This document shows positions 17,818-26,861 of a stretch of 64,000 nucleotides of DNA, in pieces. The DNA is from Chlorogloeopsis sp. ULAP01 (GTDB lineage Bacteria; Cyanobacteriota; Cyanobacteriia; Cyanobacteriales; Nostocaceae): the NCBI RefSeq assembly GCF_030381805.1, contig NZ_JAUDRH010000005.1:1-64000 (forward strand). The letters are read 5' to 3'. The notes below the pieces were generated by a model. It worked only from the letters and a program-made list of their open reading frames with translations, did no database searches and was not told where the DNA came from. A program made the translations under genes and the position numbers. Numbering within the stretch: the stretch's first letter is position 1; each line of letters starts with the position of its first letter.

Positions 17818-18417
17818 CTAACTGTGAATTCTCGGTTCAGGATGTAAATTTGCCAGTAACTTACTTTCAATCACTGCTAGTTCATCTAAGCGTTGCCTGA
17901 CAATTTCACGGTCAAAATAAGTATCAGCTAGTACCCAATATATACCAAAGTGTCTCGCTTCTGAACTCATCAAACCTTCATAAAATGTCGCCAATTCTGG
18001 CTCAGGGCAGTGAGTAGCCAATAATCCTAAGCGTTCGTGACTGCGAGCTTCAATTAAACCACTCACAAGCAAGGAATCCAAAAAGCGATCGCTTTCTTGA
18101 GGGCGAATTTGGGCTTTCAAACCCGCACCATAAGGAGGCGGTGTTAAGGGGCGCATGGGTATATTCCGGCGTTCTAGCCATTGATTCACTTGCTCAAAAT
18201 GTTCTAGTTCTTCACGAGCAATTTTAGTTAATTCTCTTACCATCCGCGCATTAGAAGGGTAGCGAAAAATCAAATTCAAAGCGACACCAGCAGCTTTGCG
18301 TTCGCATTGAGCATGATCGAGGAGAATGGTGTCTAGATTTGATATGGCCTGCTCCACCCAATTGGCACTTGTGGGTTGTTTCAAAATGTTGATAGTCGGC
18401 AACACAGAAGAAAACAC
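17818..18417 (-). CDS. miaE: tRNA-(ms2io6A37) hydroxylase MiaE
   Basis: A 199-residue carboxylate-bridged diiron monooxygenase that hydroxylates the isopentenyl group of ms2i6A37 in tRNA. The four-helix ferritin-like diiron ligands are recognisable: HAQCERKAAG, EELEHFEQV, ARSHERLG with its preceding Glu, and SSEARHFGIYW, giving repeated ExxH-type motifs. PLTPPPYGAGL is a further MiaE hallmark. The length fits the family. Transcribed alone. Earlier-acting enzymes (MiaA, MiaB) are not in the window. Confidence 0.92.
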   Translation of the reverse strand: MFSSVLPTINILKQPTSANWVEQAISNLDTILLDHAQCERKAAGVALNLIFRYPSNARMVRELTKIAREELEHFEQVNQWLERRNIPMRPLTPPPYGAGLKAQIRPQESDRFLDSLLVSGLIEARSHERLGLLATHCPEPELATFYEGLMSSEARHFGIYWVLADTYFDREIVRQRLDELAVIESKLLANLHPEPRIHS

Positions 18418-18726
18418 GGCTAAATGTCAGAAAACTCTAGATATATCGTATCTTGTGCTAAGTAAAAGGCAGAAGGCAGAGAGCAGCGCGCCCTTAGGGG
18501 TTCTCCCCGTTGTAGCGACTGCAAAGAGGCAGAAGGTAAGACATGGATAAAGAGAGACGAAGAAAAGTTTGTGTATAAATTTGCATTTCATTTATATTTG
18601 CGCTTAAATCCAAAATAATACAAACATTTATTTTGTTGTTAATTACATCATAGGTTTACTGCCTCCACATATTTCTGGAGTAAGGAAGTTACCTAAGCTC
18701 TATTTGCAAATTTGTGGTAATTTGAT
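18418..18726. repeat. Repeat-rich intergenic region
   Basis: Contains GGCAGAAGGCAGA heptamer repeats (about 18467-18482, again near 18528) and a palindromic block at 18483-18522 (GCAGCGCG ... GCGACTGC). GGCAGAAGG-like heptamers recur near 32435-32458. I see no gene. Confidence 0.55.
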
Positions 18727-19218
18727 TTATTTCTCATTAGGGTTTTTTTGCAAATGAATTAACGTATTATAAATTTGACGTTTTAAGTCTTCATTATTCT
18801 GTAACTCAACAGTAATTTTATTAAATTGTTCAGGTGTTAGCCCATTTTCTTTAACTATCTCTTGAGAACGATTACAGTAGTTGACCGCTATATCTCTAGC
18901 CTCACTGGGAATGTTATTTAAGCTATTGGGATCGTTACAAGCCATTTTAGGAACTTCTCTGTTCCCAATTATTTTCTTGATGTTTTCAAAAGCTTGTTGA
19001 CGTGCCGACTCAATTTTGATGAGGGCTCTAGAGTAGCCCATTATTTCGGGATTTTTATCTGCTGGGATAGTTTGTGATGGGCTTTGAGCATCCACTTTTG
19101 TATTCCACACAAACATGGTAGTTACCCAACTAACAATACTAAGAGAACTAACAAGTAAGGAGTGAAAAATTATCTTAGCTAGGCTTGATTTGCGAAAAAG
19201 GCAATCAGATCTGTTCAT
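18727..19218 (-). CDS. DUF4168-domain secreted protein
   Basis: 163 residues with an N-terminal membrane or signal segment (IIFHSLLVSSLSIVSWVTTMFVW). The mature part matches the DUF4168 layout: YSRALIKIESARQQAFENI, CNDPNSLNNIPSEARDIAVNYC, EIVKENGLTPEQFNKITVELQNN. The family is common in cyanobacteria and proteobacteria and has no established role. One Cys pair may form a disulfide in the periplasm. It is the next minus-strand gene downstream of holA, 134 bp away. Confidence 0.85.
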   Translation of the reverse strand: MNRSDCLFRKSSLAKIIFHSLLVSSLSIVSWVTTMFVWNTKVDAQSPSQTIPADKNPEIMGYSRALIKIESARQQAFENIKKIIGNREVPKMACNDPNSLNNIPSEARDIAVNYCNRSQEIVKENGLTPEQFNKITVELQNNEDLKRQIYNTLIHLQKNPNEK

Positions 19219-19352
19219 TATGCTATGTACAAAACAACTACACTGAGACTTCTGTTAACCACAATGAATTATTTTATAAGAGAGAAGTTCCAGGAAAATA
19301 CTGAATTTATTCTGTGAATGGTACTTTGATCTCACATCTCTGTCTTTATTTA

Positions 19353-20342
19353 CTATTTTCCTTGGCATACTTGACAAAGTTCAATTACTTTCGTTTGCAG
19401 GGTTAATATCTCTGTTGCTCCTTGCTTTAAACTAACTTCTAACTCCAGTAGTAAAGGTAAACAAGCAATTAATTGCTTTACAGAAAGGAATTTTACTTCT
19501 TGTTGTAAAAAGTAGATGCGCTTGGGGTTCCTAACTTCAGCAGCTTGGGCGATCGCTTGTAAGTTTTTTTCACTACTTTCCACGATCATCTTTACCCATA
19601 ACCAGGTACGAAATTGACCAATGAGTGTGGCAACTATGCGCAAAGATGGCTCACAAGCATTAATGAGATCCGCCAAAATAGCTAAAGCTTTGGCTACGTC
19701 ACCTATTTTGATCGCAGCTGCTAGTTGCAAGCTATTTTGATTGGTGTTTCTGACTAGCTGGGCAACGGTGTCTACATCTTGTGGTTTGTTGTTGCCGCCA
19801 GTATACAGTAGTATTTTTTCTAGCTCATTGTACAGCAGTCGTGTATCATTGCTTACGGCTTCTGCTAACATCTGCGCTGCTTCAGGAGTTAATTTTACGC
19901 CTACAACTTGAGCAGCTTGTTGAACTGATTGTAGCAGCAGTTCTGTTTTCCAAGGTGGAATCAGCGAGAATTCGCGAAATTCAGTAGCAAATTTTTTTAA
20001 AAGCTTTGTAGATTTCAGTCTTTCATCAGGTTTACTACGGCTTGTCAGCAATAAAAACGAATCTTCAGGAATGATTGGCAAAGTGCGTGTCAATTCAGAT
20101 AAGACATTTTCTGGACAATGCTGACACAGTGTAGAATTTACAAGCCACACCAAGCGTCCTCCAGCACCAAATGGTGGTGTCATAGCTTGATTTAAACCAG
20201 CAATAACGGCATCAGATTGCTCTGGCGGAAAAGCTGTATAGTTAAAAGTTGTCCACAAAGGATCGAGGATGCGATCGCGCAAAGCGGTAATTGCTTTTTC
20301 AATCGCAAAATCATCCTCACCCCAGTAAACGTAGATTGGCAT
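19353..20342 (-). CDS. holA: DNA polymerase III delta subunit
   Basis: A 329-residue clamp-loader subunit; delta opens the beta sliding clamp during replication. The N-terminus is characteristic of cyanobacterial HolA (MPIYVYWGEDDFAIEKAI), followed by the AAA+-like domain without a functional P-loop, the LLLTSRSKPDERLKSTKLLKK segment, and a C-terminal helical collar domain (AAAIKIGDVAKALAILADLI ... LRIVATLIGQFR). The length fits. It is transcribed leftwards ahead of the DUF4168 gene. Confidence 0.93.
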   Translation of the reverse strand: MPIYVYWGEDDFAIEKAITALRDRILDPLWTTFNYTAFPPEQSDAVIAGLNQAMTPPFGAGGRLVWLVNSTLCQHCPENVLSELTRTLPIIPEDSFLLLTSRSKPDERLKSTKLLKKFATEFREFSLIPPWKTELLLQSVQQAAQVVGVKLTPEAAQMLAEAVSNDTRLLYNELEKILLYTGGNNKPQDVDTVAQLVRNTNQNSLQLAAAIKIGDVAKALAILADLINACEPSLRIVATLIGQFRTWLWVKMIVESSEKNLQAIAQAAEVRNPKRIYFLQQEVKFLSVKQLIACLPLLLELEVSLKQGATEILTLQTKVIELCQVCQGK

Positions 20343-20621
20343 AGGGAACCTCGATGAAAAGGAAATCTGGGGATTGGGGACTAGTTACTGGGTATCGAAT
20401 TTGGGCATTAGATTCTGTACAATCTATATTTTATATCCCCACTAGGGGCGGCATTTTCTCGTCACTCCTCTTTTTTGCGGTGGGGGTTGTTCACCGCAAC
20501 TAGTTAATTTTTAATTTATGTTATCCTTCACACCAAAAAGCTAAATACTTTTTAAGTCACTAAATCAATGCGGATAAGTTTGCCTAAAATCAATAAGCGT
20601 AAGAACATGAGGATATGAAGA

Positions 20622-21416
20622 TTGGACGACAACTATCAAACATACTTAAACCGGGTAGCACGGATGACGCTCCCAGAAGCGTACAAATCCCAAGTCCAGC
20701 ATATCCAGGAATCCTCTAAATTTCAGCCTACACCGGATGGGGCAAGACAAGCTGTATCTTTTCCTGGTTATACAGTTATTACTCCACCTTGGGAAGAAGA
20801 AACAGAAAACTCTAATTTCTATGCCAAGTTAGAGGCTTACCAACAAGAACTCTTGCAATTGCCTGTTGGTTCTAATTTGATTGTACCTGTTCCACCTGCT
20901 AGCTTTCATTTAACCTTAGCAGATCTAATTTGGGACAGCGCTTTTCGAGACGCTTGTGAAAAAAATCCTAAATTTGAACAACAGTTACGCTCTTGCTTTA
21001 CCGAAATTTTCCAGCAATATCAACAGTCTATGACAGGTTATTCTGCTCCAATTCGCTGGCAAACATTGGGACTGATGATTATGCCAAGAGCTGTAGGTGT
21101 TTGTTTAGTTCCTCAAGAAGAAAAATTTTACGAGCAAGTTGTAAATTTACGCCGGGCAATTTATCAAAATCCTCAATTAATTGGTTTAGGTATTGAACAA
21201 CAGTACCATTTCACTGCCCACATTACATTGGGCTATTTTGGAGAGGTTCCTCTTGAATTAGATCGCGATCGCCTTGTGAATGTATTTTCACAAATCAATC
21301 AACAATGGTTGATGAATCCATTAGATTTTGTAGTAAATTGTGCCGAACTACGAAAATTTGATAACATGACACAGTATTATCGTGAGCCAGACTGGCCAAT
21401 TCTAAACTTTAGTTAA
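20622..21416 (+). CDS. DUF1868 protein, 2H-phosphoesterase fold
   Basis: 264 residues. Two H-x-T motifs, the hallmark of 2H phosphoesterases, are present: FHLTLAD (H96) and AHITLGYF (H200), spaced as in the LigT/CPDase superfamily. DUF1868 members are related to enzymes acting on 2',3'-cyclic phosphates; the substrate is unknown. The start is most likely TTG 20622, with GAGG at 20609-20612. The next Met is residue 15 and would cut a conserved-looking N-terminus (YQTYLNRVAR). Confidence 0.85.
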   Translation: MDDNYQTYLNRVARMTLPEAYKSQVQHIQESSKFQPTPDGARQAVSFPGYTVITPPWEEETENSNFYAKLEAYQQELLQLPVGSNLIVPVPPASFHLTLADLIWDSAFRDACEKNPKFEQQLRSCFTEIFQQYQQSMTGYSAPIRWQTLGLMIMPRAVGVCLVPQEEKFYEQVVNLRRAIYQNPQLIGLGIEQQYHFTAHITLGYFGEVPLELDRDRLVNVFSQINQQWLMNPLDFVVNCAELRKFDNMTQYYREPDWPILNFS

Positions 21417-21478
21417 TGGCTAAGGTTTAATAGCTAATGGTTAATGGCTAAAATAAACTATTAACTATTAGCTATCAA

Positions 21479-22279
21479 CTATTGACCAAAATTTGAAGAT
21501 TGTTGATACGCAAGGTAAATAGCTTCTAAAAATAGTTCAGGGCTAACACGTTCTGGTAATTTTTCTAAATTAATAATAGTTTGAACTTGCTTGGCTAGTC
21601 GCAGAGCTACTGACTCCCTTCCTTTTTGTGACATTCCTTTACGTCTGAGCAAATACTCACGAATTACGGCAAAATCATCAGGTAACATTGCTGATACATT
21701 TGCTGTTTCTAGCAATTCTTGACATATTAACTTTGCCTGTTCAGAAATAGTAAAATTTTTGGATATAGAAGGTGGTTGAGCTTGGATGACAATTGTACCA
21801 GCTACCCAATCGCCCACACGCTTTTCACGACGACCAAAAATAATAAAAAATGTACCCAAAAATAAGGTATCGTCTATAGGTCGCAGTAAAGCACGTAGGG
21901 CTGCTTGCTGCAATCCAATCGGACGTCCGTTGTCTTTAAGAACACGAATTTTGGCTATGCGTTTGCCGGGAGTTTGCCCTTGCCATATTGTCTCAAAAAA
22001 GACAAAATATCCTGTGTAAATAAAATAATTGATTAATAAAGCGATCGCATATAGCCAAATACCAACTTTTTCACTATTAAAAATATTTGTTAACCAATCT
22101 ATTAGTTGTACTGAAATTAATAACCATGCACTGATGAAGGTAATAAAAATTAAAGCCAAAACATGATAATCAATTAGTAATGCCCAAGCACGACTGCCTA
22201 TTCCTGCTAAAACAAATTCTAATTCTACACTTTCTGGAGTTTGGTATTTAATACGATTAAAAATATGCATAACAGTCAA
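21479..22279 (-). CDS. RDD-family membrane protein
   Basis: A 266-residue inner-membrane protein. The RDD domain occupies about 20-170: GSRAWALLIDYHVLALIF (R and D of the first helix), three membrane helices, GQTPGKRIAKIRVL and LRALLRPIDDTLFLG. A soluble tail of about 90 residues follows. RDD proteins may be Na+/H+ antiporters or ion transporters; substrate not known. It is co-oriented with the membrane protein upstream (13 bp) and divergent from a SpoIIM-like gene, an arrangement shared with RDD/SpoIIM/MoxR-type clusters in other bacteria. Confidence 0.88.
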   Translation of the reverse strand: MTVMHIFNRIKYQTPESVELEFVLAGIGSRAWALLIDYHVLALIFITFISAWLLISVQLIDWLTNIFNSEKVGIWLYAIALLINYFIYTGYFVFFETIWQGQTPGKRIAKIRVLKDNGRPIGLQQAALRALLRPIDDTLFLGTFFIIFGRREKRVGDWVAGTIVIQAQPPSISKNFTISEQAKLICQELLETANVSAMLPDDFAVIREYLLRRKGMSQKGRESVALRLAKQVQTIINLEKLPERVSPELFLEAIYLAYQQSSNFGQ

Positions 22280-22292
22280 ATTATAATGATAT

Positions 22293-23147
22293 TTAAATAT
22301 CTTGTTCTCGTAACTTTAAACCTAAACCTTCTTTACGACTTCTAATATCATAGTAAACCACAGCTTTCAGAGCTTGCCAAAATGGTAAAATAACTGCTCC
22401 ACTACCAAAGCTTAAAATTATGGTTAATACAAAAAAAATCAGACCAAAAATTATAGGTTCCTGTCTAATAAGAGGTGCAAAGATTCCCTGTAGAATAAAG
22501 CTAATAATTTGCGTAAATATCTGAATAGGTATTGTAATTAAAAATCCAATTAGTGAAATAGAAAGAATTCGCCATACATAACCTTGAGTTAACTCCCAGC
22601 TTCTAGATATTGTTGACGTGCTGTTAATATTATCTTCAATAGAAAGAGGAACTTCCACTAAATAAAACCGTGTCATTAACCATAAAATAGCTACAATTAT
22701 CAAAAACATAAATACAATAGCTATTAAACCAAAGATGTTATATGCAGTTGGATTTGCTTGTTGACCTATCCCACCAACTAGTAATGCTGATAAAATACTA
22801 AAAACTAAAAATAAAATTACAATACCAATAACAATTCCCACACCTAAAAGTAACATTAACAGCATCGTAATTAGATACTGCCATAACTTAGAATTAACAA
22901 AACGCTGGCCAGAGGGAATACTTTCAGGTTGATTAACCAACTCGGCAAATGCTAAACGGGAAATTAGAGCTGTGAGGGCAAAAAACTTTGCCCAACCATA
23001 AATTGGAACAAAAAGCCACACATAAGCTTTGAGAGCAAGTAAGAAATATTTCTTTAGATGAGAACGATATAGTAAAAATCCTGTACTGACGACATTACCT
23101 ATACTTAATGGTTGTAGAGGGCTATAAGAACCGTGATTAAAAGACAT
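22293..23147 (-). CDS. Polytopic membrane protein, unknown function
   Basis: 284 residues with about six hydrophobic helices. Layout and segments such as RSWELTQGYVWRILSISLIGFLI resemble the glycerophosphodiester-phosphodiesterase membrane-domain / DUF975-like group. The first residues (SIGNVVSTGFLLYRSHLKKYF) are a conserved-looking amphipathic helix. It is 13 bp ahead of the RDD gene, so both are likely one transcript. No catalytic residues can be named. Confidence 0.75.
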   Translation of the reverse strand: MSFNHGSYSPLQPLSIGNVVSTGFLLYRSHLKKYFLLALKAYVWLFVPIYGWAKFFALTALISRLAFAELVNQPESIPSGQRFVNSKLWQYLITMLLMLLLGVGIVIGIVILFLVFSILSALLVGGIGQQANPTAYNIFGLIAIVFMFLIIVAILWLMTRFYLVEVPLSIEDNINSTSTISRSWELTQGYVWRILSISLIGFLITIPIQIFTQIISFILQGIFAPLIRQEPIIFGLIFFVLTIILSFGSGAVILPFWQALKAVVYYDIRSRKEGLGLKLREQDI

Positions 23148-23227
23148 GATGTCTTATGCTCCTGTGAGATGCAGTAGTAAACTTGAGGCTATCTTAAGTT
23201 AACTTAAACTCAGTGTTCCCAAAATTT

Positions 23228-24184
23228 ATGAATATTCAACGTTGGATTTCGCGACGAGAACCAAATTGGCAACGTCTGGAGGCTCTGTTAAGACAAGTAG
23301 AAACAAAAGGACTTAAATCTTTGCAAGCAGCCCAAATCAAAGAGTTAGCTAGTTTATATCGTTCGATATCGGCAGATTTGGCACGCGCTCGCACTCAACA
23401 AGTCAGTCATACATTGATACAAAATTTACAATCATCAACAACTCGTGCCTATACGCAAATATACCAAGGTTCACGCCGACAAGAATGGGATGCAGTATTG
23501 AATTTTTACCGTTGGGGATTACCAAATATAATCCAAAAAACATTCCCATATATTGCTTTTGCCACAGCTTTATTTGTGCTGGGGGCGCTGGTTGCTTGGT
23601 GGTATGCTTGGCAAGATCCCAGTTTTATGTCGCTGATTGTGCCTGAAAGTTTGATTATTAGAGTGCGCGATCGCGGTGAATTGTGGATGGGTTCAATTGT
23701 CGGTATCGAACCTCTGGCAACTAGCAACATTATGACGAATAACCTGTCGGTGTCTTTTGGTGCAGTGGCTGGCGGAATCACAGCTGGGCTGTATACAGCG
23801 TTTTTAATGGTATTTAACGGCTTGATGATTGGTGCGATCGGCACTTTAGTCGGACAAAATAATCTTGCCTATCCTTTTTGGGGGTTCGTATTTCCCCACG
23901 GTTCTTTAGAATTACCTGCGATATTTTTTGCTGGTGGTGCTGGATTTTTATTAGCAAAAGCAATTTTATTTCCTGGAAAGTATCGCCGTGCTGATGCATT
24001 AAAGTTCTACGGTTCTCAAGCAGTGCAATTAGTATTTGCTATTGTGCCAATGTTGATTATTGCTGGCATAATTGAGGGATTTATATCTCCTAATCCTCTC
24101 GTGCCAACACCTTTTAAATACCTGTTTGGAATGGGATTATTTGTGTTATTAGTTGCTTATTGCAGTCGTAGAAAAAAAGGATAA
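23228..24184 (+). CDS. Stage II sporulation protein M-like membrane protein
   Basis: 318 residues from the preferred ATG 23228 (MNIQRWISRREPNWQRLEALL). A GTG at 23213 could add five residues. A cytosolic helical N-terminus is followed by 5-6 membrane helices with the SpoIIM-like segments FPHGSLELPAIFFAGGAGFLLAKAI. SpoIIM supports peptidoglycan remodelling in endospore formers; this organism does not sporulate, so the role differs. It is divergent from the RDD/membrane gene pair across about 80 bp, implying a shared promoter region. Confidence 0.88.
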   Translation: MNIQRWISRREPNWQRLEALLRQVETKGLKSLQAAQIKELASLYRSISADLARARTQQVSHTLIQNLQSSTTRAYTQIYQGSRRQEWDAVLNFYRWGLPNIIQKTFPYIAFATALFVLGALVAWWYAWQDPSFMSLIVPESLIIRVRDRGELWMGSIVGIEPLATSNIMTNNLSVSFGAVAGGITAGLYTAFLMVFNGLMIGAIGTLVGQNNLAYPFWGFVFPHGSLELPAIFFAGGAGFLLAKAILFPGKYRRADALKFYGSQAVQLVFAIVPMLIIAGIIEGFISPNPLVPTPFKYLFGMGLFVLLVAYCSRRKKG

Positions 24185-24234
24185 TTTTTTGAAATTTACG
24201 TTTGAATGAAAAAGTGAGTTCGGCTAATTTATTA

Positions 24235-25035
24235 TTAAAGATTAACTATTAATTGCTCGCCGATCGCTACAGAACCATCGCTAATTATCTGCGCCAAAAC
24301 TCCAGTCTGTGTATGATGAAAATGTGTTTGCAGCAGAGAAAGTAGATTTGTATCTCTTTCCCCTGTTTCAGGATTCACATCAATATTTAAACAACGATTA
24401 ATTCTTGCTGTAATAGCAATTCGCGCTGTTCCCAGTTGGATTTCTTGCCCTACCCAATCAAATTCTTGCCAAGCGGATACACCCTCAACGACGATATTAG
24501 GACGAAACCGTTGTACATCTATTGGTTGTCTAGCCAACTCACTTAAATGGTTAATAGTTTCCCGACTGATAAGGGAAATATGTACTGCTTCTCGGTCGGG
24601 ATAGCGTGTTTTGTAAAATTCTCCCACTAGTTGCAAAGGTGAGCGTTGAGGATGTCTCGCAGCTTGACTGGGGTAAATTCCTGCTAGGTAGCCAGTGAAA
24701 AAGGCAGAAATTAAATCGCGTCCTTTATTAGTATTGGTATCGGCAACTAATAACTCTACACCTTTACGCTTGACTGTCAAAGTGCCGCTAGCCGACTCGT
24801 AGAAACAATCTAACGCCGCTAGCCCATGCCAGTCATTTTGCATGGCAAAGTTATGTTTCTTCATCCAAGGCACGCTTGTAAAGACAGTATCTATTACATC
24901 TTGCTTGTACATCAAAGCAAAAGCGCGATCGCCTGGTATGCCATGCCCTACTTGCAGGTTAACGCGATCGCACTGGTGGGCGCTTAAGCCTTTAAATGGA
25001 TAAATAAATAATTGCTGAACAGAAATTTTGTTCAT
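24235..25035 (-). CDS. MOSC-domain protein (YcbX/MOCS-C-like)
   Basis: 266 residues: an N-terminal MOSC beta-barrel (IYPFKGLSAHQCDRVNL, GIPGDRAFALMY) followed by the MOSC domain with VHISLISRETINHLSEL, RFRPNIVVEG and the Cys-bearing NRCLNIDVNPETGERD. MOSC proteins carry or transfer sulfur to or from molybdenum cofactor; related proteins reduce N-hydroxylated compounds. No partner reductase gene adjoins it. It is the minus-strand gene downstream of the iron cluster, 79 bp from the permease. Confidence 0.88.
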   Translation of the reverse strand: MNKISVQQLFIYPFKGLSAHQCDRVNLQVGHGIPGDRAFALMYKQDVIDTVFTSVPWMKKHNFAMQNDWHGLAALDCFYESASGTLTVKRKGVELLVADTNTNKGRDLISAFFTGYLAGIYPSQAARHPQRSPLQLVGEFYKTRYPDREAVHISLISRETINHLSELARQPIDVQRFRPNIVVEGVSAWQEFDWVGQEIQLGTARIAITARINRCLNIDVNPETGERDTNLLSLLQTHFHHTQTGVLAQIISDGSVAIGEQLIVNL

Positions 25036-25114
25036 AGGAAATGGGTACTGGGTACTGGTGATTCGGGATTAGATCTATAATTTTATGTTCCACGCCCTAG
25101 CCCCCCCCTAGTCC

Positions 25115-26059
25115 CTAGCTTCCAGTCTTTACTGGAATGTTGCCACCAGGAGTTCCTCCTGTGATGCTGCGGAAATACAAACCCCCGACTGTTAGCAAAA
25201 ATAAGACATATCCTACAGCTTGTACGAGATAGAGATGTTGTCTATAACCAAATAAAGCTTTGAGCACAATACCAGGAAATTTTTCATCGGGCAAAATATT
25301 GGCAGTGTTCCAAACCATTGGCCCTAAAATGCAAGAGTGGATTTTGGTAAACCTTTGATAATAAAAACAAAGACTTTCTGAGGCACGGTTACTAAGAGCA
25401 AGGTTAGCGACAGCCTCATCAAAATTATGTAATGCTGACACCACCAATCCACCAACAATCAATACCAACAAAATACCCATCACTTGGAAAAATTGCTTGA
25501 TATTGATTTTGACACCCCATTTAAACAGAAGTACACCTACAAGTGCAGCAACTGCAATACCAGCAATCGCACCGAGGCTGGGAATTAACCCCTGTTGAAA
25601 ATTGGCAGCGATAAACAGAACAGTTTCAAAGCCTTCGCGTACAACTGCAATTAAAATTAAGCTAAAAATTCCCCAACCAGCATTAGAGTTACTTTTTAAA
25701 GCATCTGTAACCGCTCCCTCAACTTGGGCTTTCATAAATCTGGCTTGTTTAGTCATCCAGATGAGCATCCAACTGAGCATGGCGATCGCCAAAACGCTGA
25801 AAGTAGCTTCCATTAATGGTTCAACTACAGAGGTGTACTGAGGATTAAAATTCCCTAGTACTTGAATCAACAAACTGAACAGCACACCTATAAGTGCGCT
25901 GATGACAATGCCAACTCCGACACCAGCATATACCCAAGGGTTGAGCCGAGTAGCTTTTGCTTTTTTGAGCAAAGCCATAACAATACCAACAACTAAGGCA
26001 GCCTCCACTCCTTCTCGGAGTGTAATCACAAAAGTAGGTAAAGCAGTACTAAAATCCAT
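25115..26059 (-). CDS. Ftr1/EfeU-type iron permease
   Basis: A 314-residue polytopic permease for high-affinity iron uptake. Both signature iron-binding REGxE motifs are present: REGVEAAL near residues 16-22 and REGFETVLF near 140-148. About seven membrane helices are predicted. Ftr1 proteins work with a ferroxidase or with EfeO-type binding proteins. Here the same-strand genes upstream encode a ferritin-like protein, a lipoprotein and a multicopper oxidase, which supports an iron role. The length fits the short bacterial class without an N-terminal periplasmic domain. Confidence 0.92.
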   Translation of the reverse strand: MDFSTALPTFVITLREGVEAALVVGIVMALLKKAKATRLNPWVYAGVGVGIVISALIGVLFSLLIQVLGNFNPQYTSVVEPLMEATFSVLAIAMLSWMLIWMTKQARFMKAQVEGAVTDALKSNSNAGWGIFSLILIAVVREGFETVLFIAANFQQGLIPSLGAIAGIAVAALVGVLLFKWGVKINIKQFFQVMGILLVLIVGGLVVSALHNFDEAVANLALSNRASESLCFYYQRFTKIHSCILGPMVWNTANILPDEKFPGIVLKALFGYRQHLYLVQAVGYVLFLLTVGGLYFRSITGGTPGGNIPVKTGS

Positions 26060-26158
26060 CAGTAGTCCTTTGTCTTTTGTCTTTTGTCATTAGTCACAAG
26101 CCATAACTAATGAACGCCAGTCACCCCAAGTCGGGAAACCCGCCCCAGGTGCTGGCTT

Positions 26159-26185
26159 CTAATAACTAATAACTAATGACTATTA
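26159..26185. repeat. Heptamer-type tandem repeat
   Basis: TAATAACTAATAACTAATGACTATTA: tandem TAACTAA-like units between the permease and ferritin-like genes. Confidence 0.45.
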
Positions 26186-26617
26186 ACCGAAATCGCGTAA
26201 CATTTTTTTCAGTTCAAGATTATGCATCTCTTCCTGCCCAATCATGGTTCGAGCGAATTCCTCTAGATAAATACTGGCATTAGTAACAGCACCTAGCAGT
26301 TTTTTATACAAATCTAGAGCTTTCTTTTCGTGTGCCAAACTTTCTTCCAAGATGTCTTTAACAGAGTGTTTGTAAGATTCTTCCATCGGCGCAATTTTAA
26401 GACTAGGATGCCCATCTAAACCTGTGAGAATTTCTCCTACCTGTTGGGCATGAAGTAAAGACTCACTTGCTTGCGCTTTGAAAAAATCTACGATGGGAAT
26501 ACGATAAGGTCCGTTAACCATCAAGGAATAATGTGTATAACGCACAACTCCTGCTAGTTCAAATTCCATGATGGAGTTTAGCAGGTCGATTGTCTTTTTG
26601 TGGTCAAGTTCTTCCAT
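26183..26617 (-). CDS. Bacterioferritin-like ferritin-fold protein
   Basis: A 144-residue four-helix ferritin-like protein. Candidate diiron ligands recur along the helices: FELAGVVRYTHYSLMV (helix A Glu), ESLLHAQQVGEIL (helix B), EESLAHEKKAL (helix C) and GQEEMHNLELKKML (helix D ExxH). The arrangement suits bacterioferritin or a related iron-storage protein. Its position between the permease and the lipoprotein suggests it receives imported iron. It is shorter than classical Bfr (about 155-160), but core helices A-D are all visible. Confidence 0.85.
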   Translation of the reverse strand: MEELDHKKTIDLLNSIMEFELAGVVRYTHYSLMVNGPYRIPIVDFFKAQASESLLHAQQVGEILTGLDGHPSLKIAPMEESYKHSVKDILEESLAHEKKALDLYKKLLGAVTNASIYLEEFARTMIGQEEMHNLELKKMLRDFG

Positions 26618-26861
26618 TATTAGTTAATTCACACTAAAAGCCAAAGTTATCATTTAGGAGTTATAAGTGAGGTGAGGAATTACGAGTAATCAACAATACC
26701 ATTAACTTCTATATAGACAGATTTAATCGAATATTGCTTTTGTTAAAAGCTCTTGACTAAATCAGCCACTTCTACCCATAACTCTTCACTTCTGACTAAA
26801 TTTTAAACTCCTACCTTAAGATTAAAACCAAGGCTAATCCAGCTTCCGTTCATTGCGATGA

